The notes below the pieces were generated by a model that was not told the origin of the DNA, searched no databases, and saw nothing but the letters and a program-made list of their open reading frames with translations. The translations under genes were made by a program, and so were the position numbers. 64,000 nt of DNA from Moorella glycerini (GTDB lineage Bacteria; Bacillota; DSM-521; Neomoorellales; Neomoorellaceae), in assembly GCF_009735625.1 (NCBI RefSeq), contig NZ_CP046244.1:434001-498000 (forward strand), in the 5' to 3' direction. Positions within the stretch are counted from its first letter, which is position 1. Every line of letters starts with the position of its first letter. Shown here piece by piece: positions 1 through 9,211 of the stretch.

Positions 1-100
1 GGCGCACCTGACTCAGGCGCAGCTTTTTATTGGTAAATTCCTGGCCGCAGAAAAGGCACTGGTAGCGTTTGTTATACAAGGGTTCAATGGAAGCTGCCAC
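1..100 (-). CDS. DUF2225-like protein, N-terminal fragment at window edge
   Basis: The minus strand reads from a GTG at 98-100 off the window edge. The 33 visible residues include EPLYNKRYQCLFCGQEFT followed by NKKLRLSQVR. This CxxC knuckle next to a basic stretch resembles the start of Firmicutes DUF2225 proteins, a cytosolic family of unknown function. A GGAAGG-like ribosome site lies 6-7 bases before the GTG, and an in-frame stop lies just upstream at about 131-133, so this start is the likeliest. Only the start is visible, so the family call is tentative. Confidence 0.5.
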   Translation of the reverse strand, partial: MAASIEPLYNKRYQCLFCGQEFTNKKLRLSQVR

Positions 101-237
101 TTCAATCCCTTCCCGCAGTTTTCTCGGCTACAGTTTACCTTATTCTACGTCCTGCTCCAACTTCCTACCACGAAAATAAGATTTTTTCCTGCTTCTCAGC
201 GTTACCCTTCACTGCCGAATGAAACAAATTTACCAAT

Positions 238-342
238 AGTGAACGCCATCAGCCACATTATGGGCCTCCTGCTGGCGATCATAGCCGTCCAGATGGGCGC
301 CTCCGGCCTGCTGGAACTCTTCCCAGGGATGGGACGGTAAAA
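238..342 (+). pseudogene. MarC-family membrane protein, C-terminal remnant
   Basis: The plus strand carries an open frame ending in TAA at 340-342. It encodes IMGLLLAIIAVQMGASGLLE and then LFPGMGR. This looks like the last transmembrane segment of MarC/YhcE-type inner-membrane proteins (family resemblance recalled, not searched). The frame continues a few codons upstream without a plausible start or the other five membrane segments, so it is a leftover 3' end. It converges on the terminator of the SLH gene. Confidence 0.45.
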
Positions 343-402
343 AAGGCGGGGCAGGGCAGGTTTCCCTCCGGCGCTGGCTGCGCCGCATCCTGCCCTGCCC
401 CG
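338..402 (-). terminator. Rho-independent terminator of the SLH-protein gene
   Basis: A 14-bp GC-rich stem (347-360 with 389-402) has a smaller GC hairpin in its loop. On the minus strand it is followed by a run of T (the A-run at 339-344). It lies 40 bp past the stop of the 737-residue gene. Confidence 0.8.
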
Positions 403-441
403 ATTGTCAGCCGGATTACCCGTTCGGAAAAGAATAGCCAT

Positions 442-2655
442 TTACGGTTTTACTTCCAGAGCCCGGATCAGGGCGGCAGCGGCTTCGGCGCGGGTCACAA
501 TATGGTTCGGTTCGAAGGTAAAGCCATTGCCCTTCAGGATACCTAAACCCCACGTCAAGGCCACATAGCCGAGGGAACCGGGGGATAGGGAGCCGGCATC
601 ACTGTAGGGCACTTTGTAGATCCCCTCCGCCAGGGCGGCGCGCTCCAGGTTGAGGAAGCGAATCATGAACTTCGCCAGGGTTTCCCGGCTGACGGTAGCC
701 CCGGCCTGCAGGTCTTCCTGCAGCCACTTCTCCTCCCTGGCCCGCTTCAGGATCTCCTCATCCTTCAGGTCTTTATAACCCCAGACGCCGTTCCTGGCCA
801 TGAGCATGGCCCGCAGCAGGGAAACTACGGTAACATTCTCGTCGGGGTGAAAGGCTTCGCCGTATTCACCGAAGATCCCGGCCTGGCCCAGGAGGTTGAT
901 TTCTTTTTCGGCAAAATTGCCGGCAATATCGTTAAAGCGATAGGGCCGCGGCTGTTGCGCCACGGGTTTACCCTCCCAGTCCAGGAACTGGCCGGTCCTG
1001 GCATCCAGCATGTCCGAGGTGGTATAGCCGGGGTCACCCAGGGGCTGGTACACAAGGCGTAATTCACCCTGACCCGGACCGCCCGGGCTGTAGATTTGGG
1101 TATAGCTCATGGTCAGGGGGCGTTTTTTCAGGAAGGCTTCGACGGCTTGCTGCCCATCGAGGATATTTGTGGCTACCGGAAAAGCAAAATTGCCCCAGTT
1201 AAGGTTGTAGCTGGTGATGCGCCCTGCCACCGCGTCCACTGTTACGTTGATGCCGTTGCCGGGGAAAGGGATGCCGTTGACCAGGCGGCGGTAGTAGAAG
1301 TACTGGACAGCCGGGTTCTGGCCATCCTCCATGATTACCGGCTCCCAGCCGGGCCGGTAGTTTTCATCCAGCTGTACTTCCTTGAAACGCTGCGGTTGCA
1401 CCTTCTGCAGGAAGTCCTCGGCCAGGCGCTGCGCTGCTTTGCGGTCCAGTTTACCGCCCCTGTCACTCCCGGAGGGGGCAGAGGACAGGTCAAAGCCCAG
1501 CAGTTCACCATTGCTGGCATTGACCCTGGCGCTCATATAACCGGGTTTTCCCGGCTCGGGTTTATCGCTGCTCCAGTTCAGATTCCAGCTGCGGATTTCC
1601 GGGTCCTGCCAGTCGGCGTAGAGGTTGGCCCCGCGCAGGGTCAAGCCGGCCGGGATATCCACCCACTTCTTTATAGCGGCGATGGCTTCTTCCCGGCTGA
1701 TAAGTTTGGCCGTTTTTTCGATTTCCTTCATTTCTTCAGGGCTTAAGGGTTTGGGCTGGACGTCACCCTGGGAAAATGCGGCTTTACGGGCCATCTCCCC
1801 GGCGTATCCCATCCCGCCGGCACCGCCTTTATCAAACCACCCGCCGTTGCCCAGATCAAGGGGTGCACCGCTCAGGGCATCGATCAACCCCCGGGAGGGA
1901 TGGCTGAGCCGGTAAACCAGCAACACCGGGCGTTTCTCCCCGGCGGCCAGGGGCCTGTAAGGGGGCTGCAGGTAATACTGCAGTTCCAGCATGCCGGTGC
2001 CGGCAAATACCTGCCGCGCCCTTTCCGGAGAAATGGCTCCTGTGGCCGCAGGAAAATCGGCTTTCGTCCAGTTGAGGTTATAGTTCGTTACCTGGCCGTC
2101 ATCGCCACGGACGGTTATCGTCACGTCATTACCTGGGAAGGGAATACCATTGACTACCCGCTGCCAGCGGAAGGTATAAGTAACCGGCCCGTAATTATTT
2201 ATAGGCAACAGCCTGTTATTGTCAGGTAGCAGTTGCAATTCCGGCAAATACCTGGCGGCCAGCTGGTTTAACAGTTTCTCTGCCACCTTGCGGGCTTCAG
2301 CGGCAGAAATAGCCGGCAGCCGCAGGCCCGGTTCGGGCCTTTTCTCGGGCTTCCAGGTGTTCATGTTAATGATTTCGCCGGTGCTGGCGTCAACATCGGC
2401 GTTAAAACTGCCGCCCGGTTCCGCGGGCTCGTTCCAGTGCAGGGACCAGGTCTGGCGGCCGTCGTAGCTGTTAAAACTGGAAGTAAAGCGCGAATACTCT
2501 TTAGAAATTTCAAAGTTGTCTTTGACCGTCCGGATGGCCTGCTCCAGGGTAACAACCGGCTTATCCTCCGCCACGGCTAAACCGGCAAAGAGGGATACCA
2601 GTAACAGGACCACCAGGCCCCAGGCCAGAAAACGTTGCCAGATTTTCGCCACCAT
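442..2655 (-). CDS. Secreted YcdB/YcdC-repeat (PepSY-like) protein with C-terminal SLH domains
   Basis: The 737-residue protein has a clear signal peptide: KIWQRF, a hydrophobic LVVLLLVSLFAGLAVA core, and likely cleavage near residue 29. Two related regions follow (about 35-270 and 320-560). Each contains the pattern NGIPFPGN..VTV then G.ITSYNLNW, as in the YcdB/YcdC repeats of Gram-positive bacteria. The C-terminus (about 585-737) holds two S-layer-homology-like motifs, one beginning FNDIAGNFAEKEI and one ending FEPNHIVTRAEAAAALIRAL. It is probably exported and held on the cell wall through the SLH part. The ribosome site GGAGG lies just before the ATG, and a terminator follows. The function of the repeats is unknown; they may bind or inhibit proteases. 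Confidence 0.8.
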   Translation of the reverse strand: MVAKIWQRFLAWGLVVLLLVSLFAGLAVAEDKPVVTLEQAIRTVKDNFEISKEYSRFTSSFNSYDGRQTWSLHWNEPAEPGGSFNADVDASTGEIINMNTWKPEKRPEPGLRLPAISAAEARKVAEKLLNQLAARYLPELQLLPDNNRLLPINNYGPVTYTFRWQRVVNGIPFPGNDVTITVRGDDGQVTNYNLNWTKADFPAATGAISPERARQVFAGTGMLELQYYLQPPYRPLAAGEKRPVLLVYRLSHPSRGLIDALSGAPLDLGNGGWFDKGGAGGMGYAGEMARKAAFSQGDVQPKPLSPEEMKEIEKTAKLISREEAIAAIKKWVDIPAGLTLRGANLYADWQDPEIRSWNLNWSSDKPEPGKPGYMSARVNASNGELLGFDLSSAPSGSDRGGKLDRKAAQRLAEDFLQKVQPQRFKEVQLDENYRPGWEPVIMEDGQNPAVQYFYYRRLVNGIPFPGNGINVTVDAVAGRITSYNLNWGNFAFPVATNILDGQQAVEAFLKKRPLTMSYTQIYSPGGPGQGELRLVYQPLGDPGYTTSDMLDARTGQFLDWEGKPVAQQPRPYRFNDIAGNFAEKEINLLGQAGIFGEYGEAFHPDENVTVVSLLRAMLMARNGVWGYKDLKDEEILKRAREEKWLQEDLQAGATVSRETLAKFMIRFLNLERAALAEGIYKVPYSDAGSLSPGSLGYVALTWGLGILKGNGFTFEPNHIVTRAEAAAALIRALEVKP

Positions 2656-3079
2656 GCTCTTCCTCCTTCGTAAATAAGATATGCGAAGTGAGAAGTATGA
2701 GGTTAAAGTCCCTCAGGCATATCGCCCACTCTCCTTCCCCGGCTTCCGGATAATCATTCCCCACAATCATATAGACGGGCTGACCGGGGAAAAAGTTCCC
2801 AAAGGAGGGCTCCCCTGCCTGTCCTTTTTTACCCTTCCTGTACCTGGAACAGTTATATTTCTTTACCCTGAACACTGAATGATAATATCTTTCACCCCCT
2901 TTGCAAACTATCACGTCCTATCTGTGTTTATAGAAATTCTTTAGGGGAGGGGCTTTTCCTCGGGAAAACAACGTACTTTTCAGTAATTTTTTCGTTTTAT
3001 TCGCTGGCTAAAGTTTGCCTTATATATTGCCCGCCAAAGAAAATAATGGTATTATTTAGCCAGGGGGAGGAGATTACGC
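2656..3079. other. Divergent intergenic region
   Basis: These 424 bp separate two divergently transcribed genes and should hold both promoters. Open frames here have no ribosome site and look like noise. Only the rightward promoter (3027-3055) is clear enough to list. Confidence 0.5.
3027..3055 (+). promoter_or_regulatory. Probable SigA-type promoter of the coiled-coil membrane protein
   Basis: TTGCCC (3027-3032) and TATTAT (3050-3055) are 17 bp apart and upstream of the strong ribosome site GGGGGAGGAG (3063-3072) and the ATG at 3080. Confidence 0.45.
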
Positions 3080-3655
3080 ATGCCCGAAGAAGCAAGAAAA
3101 GAAATAGCTGCCGGTAGCGATGAGCATGGTTTCTACAGGGGTTTTGATCCTTTTGGCTATATAATCCAGCAGCTTAATAACATAGATGCTCGTTTTGAAG
3201 CTCGTTTGGACAGGATTGAAGCAAGGATCGACAAGCTGGATAACAAGATCGATACCCAGGTAAATGCCTTGCGCCAGGAGATGCAGCAAAACGACTCTTC
3301 CCTGCGCCAGGAAATGCAGAAGCACTACGCGACCCTGCACCAGGAAATGCAGGAGGGTTTCAAAGTCTTGCAGCAGGCTGATATCGCCTTACGTCAGGAA
3401 ATGCAGGAGGGTTTCAAAGTCTTGCAGCAGGCTGATATCGCCTTACGTCAGGAGATGCAGGAGGGTTTCAGAGTCTTGCAGCAGGCCGATTTCGCCTTAC
3501 GTCAGGAGATGCAGGAGGGTTTCAAAATTTTGCAGCAAGAGGATAAAACCCTGGGCCGGGAAATCCAGGGCCTGCAGCGGTGGGCTATAGGCATCATTAT
3601 CGGTTTAGGCGGAGTGATCGTTTCCCTGCTGGCCACCCTGGCCAGGCTGAATTAG
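3080..3655 (+). CDS. Small coiled-coil protein with C-terminal membrane anchor
   Basis: The 191-residue protein begins with a charged head. A long heptad-rich coiled coil follows from about residue 28 to 160, then one C-terminal membrane segment (WAIGIIIGLGGVIVSLLATL). Inside the coil four 18-residue units are repeated (QEMQEGFKVLQQADIALR and variants). Tail anchoring implies that the coil faces the cytoplasm. Similar short Clostridia/Moorella proteins are annotated as hypothetical, and I do not recognise a function. The start is fixed by an excellent ribosome site, and a palindromic terminator follows. Confidence 0.75.
   Translation: MPEEARKEIAAGSDEHGFYRGFDPFGYIIQQLNNIDARFEARLDRIEARIDKLDNKIDTQVNALRQEMQQNDSSLRQEMQKHYATLHQEMQEGFKVLQQADIALRQEMQEGFKVLQQADIALRQEMQEGFRVLQQADFALRQEMQEGFKILQQEDKTLGREIQGLQRWAIGIIIGLGGVIVSLLATLARLN
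3341..3556 (+). repeat. Four in-frame 54-bp tandem repeats inside the coiled-coil gene
   Basis: Units start at 3341, 3395, 3449 and 3503, each 54 bp (18 codons). Units 1-3 are almost identical in DNA, and unit 4 diverges in its second half. This suggests recent expansion by slippage or unequal recombination. Confidence 0.9.
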
Positions 3656-3694
3656 GGGGAGCTTAACCAATACTAAAACTCCTAAAATTAGCCC

Positions 3695-3716
3695 GGGGTA
3701 GCTATATAGCTACCCC
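3695..3716. terminator. Palindromic terminator, possibly bidirectional
   Basis: A perfect 22-bp palindrome (GGGGTAGCTAT and its complement) is flanked by AATTTTAT on the right and by ATTTTAGG on the left when read on the minus strand. It lies between the convergent coiled-coil and glycosyltransferase genes. Confidence 0.75.
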
Positions 3717-3782
3717 AATTTTATGCTTAAGTATTTTTATCCCTAAAAATTTAGCCGCCTTTTGTCCTATTAAAAAGCGCTT

Positions 3783-5126
3783 CTACCCTTCCCCTCTACC
3801 GCGGTGCTGGTTTACCAGGGCGGCCCGGCGCTGGGGCAGGTCATAGCGGCCTGCCAGGGGTAAGGGCTGCTCCCGGGGCGGGTCTCCAGCCGTAGAAGGC
3901 GTAAAGCGCCAGAGGCGGGCTACCACTGAAGGCCGCTCCGGCCAGGAGGTGCGCCGGTACTGGCTGTAAACCTCCTGGTAGACATCAGCCGTCCGCCGGG
4001 CAATACTGTCCCAGTCGTAAACTTCCGTTACCAGGCGGCGGCCGTTGGCCCGTAACCTTTCCGCCAGGGCTTCATCCCGTAATACGGCCAGGATATTATC
4101 GGCCAGGGAACCGGCATTACCCGGCAAGGCGCGCATACCGTCAACGCCATGGGTGATGATCTCCGCCAGGCCGCCCGTCTCGCTGGCCACCACCGGCGTC
4201 CCGGCCGCCATGGCCTCCAGGGCCACAATACCAAAGGGCTCGTACAGGCTGGGGAAAACGGCCACCCGGGCGGCGCGGTAGAGCTGGTTGCGGGTATGAT
4301 CGTCAATATAGCCGGCAAAATAGACCTTGTGGCTAATGCCCAGCTCCCGGGCCCGGTTCTGGAGCTGGCCTTCCATGGGTCCCTGGCCGGCCACCACCAG
4401 CTTGGCCTCCGGGCAGGCGGTTAAGATGCGGGGCATGGCCTCCAGGAGGACCTGGACCCCCTTTTCGATTACCAGGCGGCCGACGAAGAAGATAATCTTT
4501 TCGTGGGGCGCGGCGTAACGCTGCCGCACCATTGGATCAACGGCCACGGCCCGGAATTTCTGGCTGTAAACCCCGTTGGGGATAATGGTAATTTTATCGG
4601 CCGGCAGCTGGAATAACCCCTGGACCTCCTGGCGCATATGCTGGCTACAAACGATTACCCGCCAGGCCTCATAGGTCAGCCACCATTCCACACTGTTAAT
4701 GTAGCGCTGCATGTCATTATATAAGCCCCGATTGCGGCCGGCTTCGGTAGCATGCATGGTGGCAACCAGGGGCAAGCGATAGGCATGTTTTAAAGCCCGG
4801 CCGGTAAAGGCTACCAGCCAGTCATGGGCATGGATAATCTGGAAGGGGCCATATTTACGCATGAGGATCATGGCTTCTTCCAGGAACCGGGCATTGAGTT
4901 GCAGCACCCAGGTGAGAAAATCGGGGGCATGAACGGGGTAGGCTTCCACCCGGTGGACAATTACCCCGTTTTCCCGGCTTTCTGCAGCCTGGCCGGGCCG
5001 GCCCATGGTCAGCACATGGACATCATGGCGTAGACGCGCCAGGGAAAGGGCCAGGTCCTCCACATGCCGGGCCAGGCCGCCGACACTCTGGGGGGGATAT
5101 TCCCAGGAGAGCATTAAGATCCGCAT
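3783..5126 (-). CDS. GT4-family glycosyltransferase
   Basis: The 447-residue GT-B protein has a glycogen-synthase-like N-terminus (LSWEYPPQSVGGLARHVEDL, residues 6-25), a nucleotide-sugar domain with FVGRLVIEKGVQVLLEA, and the EPFGIVALEAMAAGTPVVAS signature of the retaining E-x7-E motif. It probably transfers glucose or another sugar from a nucleotide sugar in the cytosol. The acceptor is unknown; the nearby glycogen synthase and GalT (within 10 kb) hint at storage polysaccharide. The ribosome site AAGGTGG lies before the ATG. The C-terminal 40 residues are basic and poorly conserved in appearance. Confidence 0.85.
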   Translation of the reverse strand: MRILMLSWEYPPQSVGGLARHVEDLALSLARLRHDVHVLTMGRPGQAAESRENGVIVHRVEAYPVHAPDFLTWVLQLNARFLEEAMILMRKYGPFQIIHAHDWLVAFTGRALKHAYRLPLVATMHATEAGRNRGLYNDMQRYINSVEWWLTYEAWRVIVCSQHMRQEVQGLFQLPADKITIIPNGVYSQKFRAVAVDPMVRQRYAAPHEKIIFFVGRLVIEKGVQVLLEAMPRILTACPEAKLVVAGQGPMEGQLQNRARELGISHKVYFAGYIDDHTRNQLYRAARVAVFPSLYEPFGIVALEAMAAGTPVVASETGGLAEIITHGVDGMRALPGNAGSLADNILAVLRDEALAERLRANGRRLVTEVYDWDSIARRTADVYQEVYSQYRRTSWPERPSVVARLWRFTPSTAGDPPREQPLPLAGRYDLPQRRAALVNQHRGRGEG

Positions 5127-5218
5127 CAGCAGCCACCTTAATTAATTTTTTACCTTTTTATTTTGGCAACCTCAGCTAATCTTATACCGCTGGACTAGCC
5201 GGCGGGAAAAGATAATTA

Positions 5219-5416
5219 TCACCCACCCACCAAAGGTTTGATAATTTTGAGCCTGTCACCAGGCTGCAAGGTATATATTTGATACTCTTGCTGCAAAAGT
5301 TTATGTTCATTGACCCACACAGCTACTTGCCCCGGTAATCCTATTTCCTTTAATATATCCATAACCGTGGAACCCGGTTTTACATTATATACTTTATTGT
5401 TAACAATTATTTCCAT
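5219..5416 (-). CDS. MoaD/ThiS-family small sulfur-carrier-like protein
   Basis: The 65-residue ubiquitin-fold protein ends in the Gly-Gly tail (KPLVGG) required for thiocarboxylation in MoaD and ThiS. Its start overlaps the end of the AOR gene by 10 bp, so the two were translationally coupled. MoaD-like genes next to AOR genes usually serve the tungsten/molybdenum pterin cofactor of that enzyme. Because the AOR here is broken, this gene may now be idle. Confidence 0.8.
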   Translation of the reverse strand: MEIIVNNKVYNVKPGSTVMDILKEIGLPGQVAVWVNEHKLLQQEYQIYTLQPGDRLKIIKPLVGG

Positions 5417-7429
5417 GCTTGCCTCCCCTCTGGTAACAGCCAGCCCAGGGACAACTCTTGTAATTTTGCTGCCGTCAGGTTACCGCTGACTGGGTCCCAC
5501 CCAGCCAGACGATAGTACTGATCCAGAGCTTCTTTGAACTTTTCCTTATTGATACTTATTCCCATGGAGGGGCCATCCGGCATTGGTGCAAAGAAACGTT
5601 GCGGCAGTCCATCTTGTTCCTTGCCAAAACCTTCCCGGGCATTAAAGTACCTCATCATGTTCAAACGTCTTTCGCCGGTTTGCATTAATTCAGTTAAGGA
5701 AGTTTCCCAGCCAAGCCCGCTACGGCAAAGCGTAAGTAAGTCTTCTGGGCCATATAGCTGCCAGGAAGGTCCCCAGGCAAACTGGTAGAGGCAAAGTATA
5801 TCTGTAATTGAATAAAAACATTGAGTTAGAAAAGCAAAACGTACTTTTTCAGCATCTAAGTCCCAGGAATTATCATAACTCTGCCAGGCCCCGATTTGAG
5901 CTAAACGTTGGGCTTCAACGCTATCCGGAGGTAAAGTTAATACCGGATCATGTTCACTCGATTGATGATCAGCCCCGAAGGGATTAACTGCATAAATTAT
6001 GCCGACTGCCGGTTTAAATTGAGGCATATGGGCTGGAATTTCTGACCCTTTTACTGCCATTACCAAATCAGCCGCCCCTTTACCAATTCTTTGCGCGGCC
6101 CTGAAACTACCTTCAGCCAGCAAATAGCCAAGGCCTTCCCTGGTAGCAATCATGGTAACTAGTCCAGTTACTGCTTCGGCATTACCAAAACTCAAGTCAA
6201 GGCCTCCGGTATCCGCTTTGGTGAGCATCCCCTTTTCATAACATTCCATGGCAAAAGCAATGGTTGCCCCGCAAGATATAGTATCAAGCCCGTACATATT
6301 ACAGAGTTGATTGGCTATGGCAACTGGCTCCAGGCTGGTAACACCGCAATAGGAACCCATGGCAGCACAAGTTTCGTATTCCGGACCGCCGTAACGGCTA
6401 TCAACTTTACCCGGTATGGATACGACACGCTTGCATCTTATGGCACACGCGTAACAAGTATCCCTTTTTTTAAGAATAGTTGCGGCCATAGTCGCCCCAC
6501 TTAAGTTTTCAGCTCCTTCTGGAAACCAACCGGAAGTAAAATTCCTGGTAGGTAGAAAGCCCGCTTCATGATTACCGATTAAATCCCCGTCAGTACCATA
6601 CTGCCCCAAAGAACTCACGGTACTGTTGGCAGCTAACCTTTTGGTAATCCCCCGGGTTAGAGAGCGAAAGCCTTGGGGGTCTACTGGCACTCTTGGTTTA
6701 GCCTTACGTACCACAACGGCCTTCAGATTTTTAGAACCCATAACCGCCCCCAAACCAGTACGACCATTGGCGCGGCTGCATCGATTAAGTATACAGGCAA
6801 AACGCACCAGGTTTTCCCTAGCGGGGCCAATCTGCGCAATCTCAATATTTTTACTGCCTAATTCATTTTAACATAGCCATTTGAACTGTTCCTTCCCCCT
6901 GATGTTCCTTTAAGCAGCTAGCAGCATAAGCGCTAACACCTGGCAAGAAATCTTTCATGGACCCTTCAATCTCAAAATAACTATCGCCAATTATAGATAA
7001 TGCTTTTACTCTCTTTAACCGCATTTGCTCAGCCAGGTCCCTTTGTAAAAATTCTTTGTTGCTATCATCATTATCTCCTCCAGCTAGAACAGTAAGGACC
7101 TCGGGTTTAATCTCCCTTATTTTTGCTTCCACTTCTAACGCCGTATTTAACTTTAATCCGGGAATTTCTTTGATATCAACTAGCCGGCCGGACACGGCTA
7201 CCCAGACTGGAAAAGCAGCCTCACCTGTAAGTACTAAACCATCATAACCCGCCAGTTTTATCATGCGGCTACGTGACCATATACCAGGTCACAATGTAAG
7301 CCGTTTTCAGAAGCTACGAGCACTACTGCTGGGGCACTACCCGGGATGGGAGTACCCGCCAGGGGGCCTGCCATAATTAACAGGGGCTTATCTAACAAAC
7401 AACCACTTTGAATATCTTCTACTAAATAT
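5407..7429 (-). pseudogene. Aldehyde ferredoxin oxidoreductase (AOR family), 3' part of a split gene
   Basis: This is the large C-terminal part of a tungsten-pterin AOR. The visible iron-sulfur motif is CYACAIRCKR, and other AOR features are LVRFACILNRCSRANGR, GLGAVMGSKNLKA and AGYDGLVLTGEA. It is broken in three ways. First, the N-terminus is missing because IS1380 copy 1 abuts at 7430; the missing 5' part lies at 20444-20568 on the other strand. Second, the frame shifts near 7262, where GHVAA runs to a stop while the next frame gives MIKLAGYD. Third, it shifts again in an A-run near 6863, after MAMLK. The two frameshifts could be sequencing errors; the IS break cannot. AOR oxidises aldehydes to acids with ferredoxin. 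The MoaD-like gene overlaps its 3' end. Confidence 0.9.
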
Positions 7430-9124
7430 CCTGAATCCGTGATAATAACAACTGGGTAGAACTCGCACTAACAGTAAATGGTATTAACAGTTATATTTAA
7501 CATCTGCTGATACATTGAATTGGGTCTAAAGTTGATTATGTGGACGAAGGCTATTTACTCTTACCTTGGGTCCCCTGGATAAGGGAATAACAAAGTAGAC
7601 CTCTCGTCCTAAGAGGCTTGGAGCCTGCTTATACAGCTAACTGGAGCTAGAAGTTCTGTATTAAGCCAACGCTTTATATAGGTACCGGAAAGCTGGATAC
7701 CACGGGCTGTGCTGCCCAAATCGTAATTTGACCTGCCGGGCGTGGTGAACCAGCCGGGACGCTATGGTAATCAGGTTTTGTATAACGGTACGCAGCCGCC
7801 GGCGTTGAGCTTTCTTATTGCGCAGCGGTACCTCCTTTAGCGGGAGGCTAAACTGCCCCAGAAGCCTTAGAATGTTGTAGGCGAAAACACCCAGGTGTAG
7901 CACCAGGTCATTGGTGGCAAACTTGCCGCTGGGCAGCCGTTCCAGGTCTAAATCGTTTTTGATTTCACTGTGGAATTGCTCACTGGTGCCGTGGTCGTGG
8001 TAGAGGGTAATGATATCCTCCACCGGGTCGGGTAAAGTGGTCCAGTAGGTTTCGACCTCAATTTCCGGGACCAGGAGAAGCTGGCCGTTTCGTAATATCG
8101 TCCGCTCGGTGACCTTATACACCAGACGGACAGGGGTGTCAGCACCCTCGATTTTCACCATCTGGTGCCCCCGATAGACGGTTTTTCCCTCCCGTTCTAG
8201 GGTGGCGGTACCATTTTCCTTGGCAATGGCCAGCCAGGCCTCCGGCGTTTCCTTGCGCAGGTTACGCTTAATGATAAAATCGGCTTTGATTTCCGGGTCC
8301 AAACAGACCTGGAGATTATCCTGGCTGTCATTACCGCCATCCATCCGTACTAAAAGTGGCAGCGAAGTGATAGCGCGAGCAAAGGTTAGAGCTTGTCGCA
8401 GGAACTCCGGCGTCCCTTTTTGGCAATGCTGTTTCCCGGCCCGCAGTTCGGTATGGACGCAGTAGCCTTCCCTACCGAGGTAGGCGAAGATAGGCGCATA
8501 ACCGTCGTAGCCCTTATAGGTCCTGGAAACACCCTCTTTCTTGGAATTTGAATTATCAAAGGGAGTAACATCAATATCCAAAGGGACATATTGGCGCTTT
8601 AGTTCCCTGGAACCCAGGGTAACAGGAGTTACCGGTGCCTTAAGTTTCTTAAGGAACCTGGCCGTTTCCTCGAGGATAATCTCCTGGTAGGGTACACTAT
8701 GAGCTATCATATCCAGGCGCTGGCGCAGGGTAGGGCTTGAAGGCACATCCTGAATACCCAGCGCCGCAGCGAAGAAGGGGTCATCCCGAAAAAGCTCAAT
8801 ATGGTCAAAATCACTGCGACCCTGGCAAAGCAGGCCCACGTAAGAGGTGATAACATCCCCGTGAGAAATATCCGGAGAAGAAACACCAGGTATCCGGGTC
8901 TTATTTAGCCTGAGTTTCAGAGCAGTATGATCAATGATTTCCCCCACCAGAGCCAGTCCGGCAACGGGGGTAAGGTGTTCATCAGACTGTTCAATGATGA
9001 ATTTCATGGCCGCACCTCGCAGGTGAACATGGATTCGTTTGCCATCCAGCCTATTATACCTTATTTTTCGCGAGGTTTTGAGCCATATCCAGATATTTTG
9101 TTATTGGGTTGTCACGGATTCAGG
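7430..9124 (-). mobile_element. IS1380-family element, copy 1
   Basis: The element is 1,695 bp with ends CCTGAATCCGTGA...TCACGGATTCAGG, in the opposite orientation to copies 2-4. Flanks differ on the two sides (AAATAT at left, TTATA at right), so there is no target duplication at this copy. The left flank matches the complement of copy 2's left flank, and the right flank matches the complement of copy 2's right flank, which shows recombination between copies. Confidence 0.92.
7661..9007 (-). CDS. IS1380-family transposase (copy 1)
   Basis: The 448-residue DDE transposase starts MKFIIEQSDEHLTPVAGLAL. It has YVPLDIDVTPFDNS (first Asp region), VRMDGGNDSQDN (second) and YHDHGTSEQFHSEIKNDLDL, the Y-(2)-R/H-(3)-E-(6)-K-like region with the catalytic Glu. 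The protein is identical to those of the other three copies. A TATAAT-like box lies about 40 bp upstream of the ATG, inside the element. Confidence 0.92.
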   Translation of the reverse strand: MKFIIEQSDEHLTPVAGLALVGEIIDHTALKLRLNKTRIPGVSSPDISHGDVITSYVGLLCQGRSDFDHIELFRDDPFFAAALGIQDVPSSPTLRQRLDMIAHSVPYQEIILEETARFLKKLKAPVTPVTLGSRELKRQYVPLDIDVTPFDNSNSKKEGVSRTYKGYDGYAPIFAYLGREGYCVHTELRAGKQHCQKGTPEFLRQALTFARAITSLPLLVRMDGGNDSQDNLQVCLDPEIKADFIIKRNLRKETPEAWLAIAKENGTATLEREGKTVYRGHQMVKIEGADTPVRLVYKVTERTILRNGQLLLVPEIEVETYWTTLPDPVEDIITLYHDHGTSEQFHSEIKNDLDLERLPSGKFATNDLVLHLGVFAYNILRLLGQFSLPLKEVPLRNKKAQRRRLRTVIQNLITIASRLVHHARQVKLRFGQHSPWYPAFRYLYKALA

Positions 9125-9169
9125 TTATAGATAAACTGGAAGGCAAAAATAAATGTTCTGGCCATAGTA

Positions 9170-9211
9170 GCCAGGGGCCCCGGAGATTGACCCGGGGCCC
9201 CTGGCTTTATT
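9170..9211 (+). terminator. Terminator hairpin used as group II intron target
   Basis: A perfect 14-bp stem (9170-9183 with 9192-9205) is followed by CTTTATT and then, beyond the intron, TTTTTT at 11100-11105. Its T-tract has been split by the intron. In the order before inversion it lay downstream of the DUF1638 gene now at 22278-22916. Confidence 0.8.

Noticed and set aside
202-441. 79-codon minus frame before the window's first terminator
   Set aside because: It spans a terminator hairpin and the MarC remnant on the other strand, and has no recognisable domain or ribosome site.
2561-2914. 117-codon minus frame overlapping the SLH gene start
   Set aside because: It overlaps the signal-peptide region of a well-supported gene in another frame and lacks a domain.
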